This document shows, one piece after another, positions 62,447-64,000 of a stretch of DNA of 64,000 bases. The stretch spans positions 310,001 through 374,000 of the forward strand of contig NZ_JYNQ01000001.1 in NCBI RefSeq assembly GCF_000934685.1, written 5' to 3'. This DNA is from Lacinutrix sp. Hel_I_90 (lineage in GTDB: Bacteria > Bacteroidota > Bacteroidia > Flavobacteriales > Flavobacteriaceae). A program made the position numbers and the translations under genes. The notes below the pieces were generated by a model. That model searched no databases. It was not told the DNA's origin and worked only from the letters and a program-made list of their open reading frames with translations. Positions within the stretch are counted from its first letter, which is position 1; every line of letters begins with the position of its first letter.

Positions 62447-63178
62447 ATGAGAATAATACCAGCAATAGATATAATAGATGGTAAATGTGTAAGACTCACA
62501 AAAGGGGATTACGATACCAAAAAAGTATACAATGAGAATCCGCTAGAGGTTGCTAAAGAATTTGAAGCGGCAGGTGTCCAATATTTACATTTAGTAGATT
62601 TAGATGGTGCAAAAGCAAAACACATTGTTAATCATCGTGTTTTAGAACAAATTGCTAGTAAAACCGATCTTAAAATCGATTTTGGTGGCGGATTAAAAAC
62701 TAATGAAGATTTGCACATCGCATTTAATTCTGGCGCAAAACAAATTACAGGAGGGAGTATTGCCGTTAATGATAGAGAAACCTTTGAAGGATGGATTTCT
62801 AAATATGGTGCGCAAAAAATAATTTTGGGAGCCGACTGTAATAACGAAAAAATAGCCATTAGTGGCTGGCAGACGGAAAGTAATTTAGATGTGATTCCAT
62901 TCATAAAAAACTATCAAAAGAAAGCGATTAAATACGTCATCTGTACAGATATTGCTAAGGATGGTATGCTCGAAGGGCCTTCATTTGACTTGTATCAAAA
63001 GATTATTGCGGAGTGTAGTCATAGTGACGGTCAAACCATAAAGTTGGTCGCTTCAGGAGGGATTTCAAATATTGACGAGTTGCCAATATTAAAAGAAATG
63101 GGTTGTGAAGGAGTGATTATTGGTAAAGCTATTTACGAAAACAAAATCAGCTTACAACAATTACAACGCTATTTATAA
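62447..63178 (+). CDS. hisA: Phosphoribosylformimino-5-aminoimidazole carboxamide ribotide isomerase
   Basis: This 243-residue TIM barrel starts [20 protein letters not shown] with the catalytic Asp, has [13 protein letters not shown] and the second catalytic Asp in [20 protein letters not shown], and the phosphate site [11 protein letters not shown] with [10 protein letters not shown]. It isomerises ProFAR to PRFAR, the substrate of HisF encoded next, whose start lies 2 bases after its stop. Confidence 0.95.
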   Translation: MRIIPAIDIIDGKCVRLTKGDYDTKKVYNENPLEVAKEFEAAGVQYLHLVDLDGAKAKHIVNHRVLEQIASKTDLKIDFGGGLKTNEDLHIAFNSGAKQITGGSIAVNDRETFEGWISKYGAQKIILGADCNNEKIAISGWQTESNLDVIPFIKNYQKKAIKYVICTDIAKDGMLEGPSFDLYQKIIAECSHSDGQTIKLVASGGISNIDELPILKEMGCEGVIIGKAIYENKISLQQLQRYL

Positions 63179-63179
63179 T

Positions 63180-63935
63180 ATGCTTACAAAACGAATCATC
63201 CCATGCCTGGATATTAAAAATGGCAGAACTGTTAAAGGTGTCAATTTCGTTAATTTAATTGATGCAGGAGATCCTGTGGCTTTAGCCAAACAATATGCTG
63301 AAAAAGGGGCAGATGAACTCGTTTTTCTTGACATTTCAGCAACATTAGAAGGGCGAAATACGACTTTAGAAATGGTGTTATCTGTGGCTGAGCAAGTGAA
63401 TATTCCATTTACGGTTGGTGGCGGTATTTCATCTATAGATGATGTAGACCGGTTACTAAAGGCAGGCGCAGACAAGGTGTCTATTAACTCTTCAGCAATT
63501 AAGAGACCGGAACTCATTAATGAATTGGCTAATAAGTTTGGTAACCAATGCATTACCGTTGCTATTGATGCCAAGCAGATTGAAGGAGAATGGATAGTAC
63601 ATTTAGCTGGAGGAAGCATTCCTACAACATTAAATTTATTCGATTGGGCAAAAGAAGTTGAGAGCAGAGGTGCTGGTGAGATTTTATTTACCTCTATGAA
63701 TAATGATGGTACAAAAGCTGGTTTTGCAAATGACGCTTTAGCGAAACTTTCAAAAGAATTAAACATTCCTATAATAGCTTCTGGTGGAGCAGGAACCATT
63801 CAGCATTTTATAGACACATTTGAAATAGGAAAAGCAGATGCAGCGTTGGCTGCCAGTGTGTTTCATTTTGGAGAAATACCTATTTCAGATTTAAAAGAAG
63901 CATTAAAGAATAATAATATAAACGTTAGATTGTAG
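63180..63935 (+). CDS. hisF: Imidazole glycerol phosphate synthase subunit HisF
   Basis: The protein has 251 residues counted from [20 protein letters not shown]; an apparent start at 63120 lies inside hisA. This is the cyclase TIM barrel, with catalytic Asp residues in IPCLDI and [10 protein letters not shown], and phosphate-binding [12 protein letters not shown] and [11 protein letters not shown]. With HisH it makes imidazole glycerol phosphate and AICAR. Confidence 0.96.
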   Translation: MLTKRIIPCLDIKNGRTVKGVNFVNLIDAGDPVALAKQYAEKGADELVFLDISATLEGRNTTLEMVLSVAEQVNIPFTVGGGISSIDDVDRLLKAGADKVSINSSAIKRPELINELANKFGNQCITVAIDAKQIEGEWIVHLAGGSIPTTLNLFDWAKEVESRGAGEILFTSMNNDGTKAGFANDALAKLSKELNIPIIASGGAGTIQHFIDTFEIGKADAALAASVFHFGEIPISDLKEALKNNNINVRL

Positions 63936-63991
63936 TTTGACGCCACCGAGAACGAGGAAAAACAACGGAATCTTACTATAAGAAGAGTACC
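63936..63991 (+). repeat. Probable diverged palindromic element before the next his gene
   Basis: The gap contains CACCGAGAACGAGGAA and, after a short interruption, CGGAATCTTACTA. This resembles the common CATTCCGAG...GAGGAATCT-type dispersed repeat. It precedes an ATG at 63992, as the elements before hisH and hisA precede theirs. Confidence 0.4.
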
Positions 63992-64000
63992 ATGTCAAAC
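63992..64000 (+). CDS. Start of the next gene, probably hisI/hisIE (truncated by window edge)
   Basis: Only ATGTCAAAC (Met-Ser-Asn) is visible at the window edge. In the flavobacterial order, hisIE normally follows hisF, and hisI/hisE is the only gene of the pathway missing here. That is the sole reason for the suggestion. Confidence 0.3.

Noticed and set aside
63173-63799. 208-codon ORF on the minus strand opposite hisF
   Set aside because: It lies entirely antisense to hisF apart from a few bases, its translation has no recognisable motif, and its composition is that of a reverse-complemented coding frame.
1-64000. tRNA or rRNA genes
   Set aside because: No cloverleaf-like sequence, CCA end or conserved rRNA segment was noticed in any intergenic stretch on either strand. 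A tRNAscan-SE run would be decisive.

Overview
The window comes from a low-GC member of the Bacteroidota, most probably a marine Flavobacteriaceae. The evidence is two TonB-dependent receptors with CarboxypepD_reg-like N-termini, a FecI/FecR surface-signalling set, a PorX-type T9SS response regulator, a fused LpxC-FabZ, a MutS2 without an Smr domain, and several copies of the Bacteroidota -7 promoter box TAnnTTTG. Most of the window is chromosomal housekeeping sequence. I see no rRNA, tRNA, CRISPR array, prophage, transposase or integrase.

Layout. 1-2.3 kb: ergothioneine-type genes (3' part of egtB, then egtD) overlapped by an Asp/Glu racemase homologue whose first catalytic Cys is replaced. 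2.3-6.1 kb: DCC thiol protein, mutS2, a tiny lipoprotein and a flavodoxin-like protein. 6.4-14.6 kb: a probable metal-uptake TonB receptor with a small His-rich partner, three small unknown proteins, serA-serC, an acyl-CoA reductase and a ferredoxin. 14.6-20.3 kb: a methyltransferase, then an ECF sigma / FecR / TonB receptor signalling operon. 20.6-28.1 kb: ychF, SRPBCC, PAP2 phosphatase and both topoisomerase IV subunits. 28.1-34.7 kb: beta-helix lipoprotein, TerC, and an XRE regulator followed by two decayed copies of its own 3' end. The XRE gene is divergent from an M14 carboxypeptidase across a region of repeated TGTTTACAWTTGTA sites; Lrp and DinB genes follow. 34.8-43.1 kb: aroB, proline dehydrogenase, alanine dehydrogenase, tsaE, porX and an HD hydrolase. 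43.1-57 kb: lipid A genes lpxD, lpxC-fabZ and lpxA with efp and a second lpxD, then sucD, an M16 peptidase, fabG, a VWA-like membrane protein and a prohibitin-like protein. 57-64 kb: the histidine operon hisGDCBHAF, preceded by a His-rich leader peptide and an attenuator hairpin.

The most notable non-gene signals are as follows. (1) A his leader peptide of 18 residues with six His codons is followed by a terminator hairpin, which is classical attenuation. (2) A family of short palindromic elements lies directly upstream of start codons (mutS2, serA, ychF, parC, a small gene at 37.5 kb, hisG, hisH, hisA and probably hisI). They are often paired in inverted orientation like REPINs. (3) A tandem array of about 90 bp units duplicates the lpxA 5' leader, including its start codon. 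(4) A tandem array of about 203 bp units duplicates the 3' end of the XRE gene. (5) Near-identical operator-like sites overlap two divergent promoters. Two small genes were found by eye at 5116-5235 and 39448-39591. No unmistakable new multi-gene system is present; the novelty lies mainly in these non-coding patterns. All identifications rest on motif recognition without database searches.
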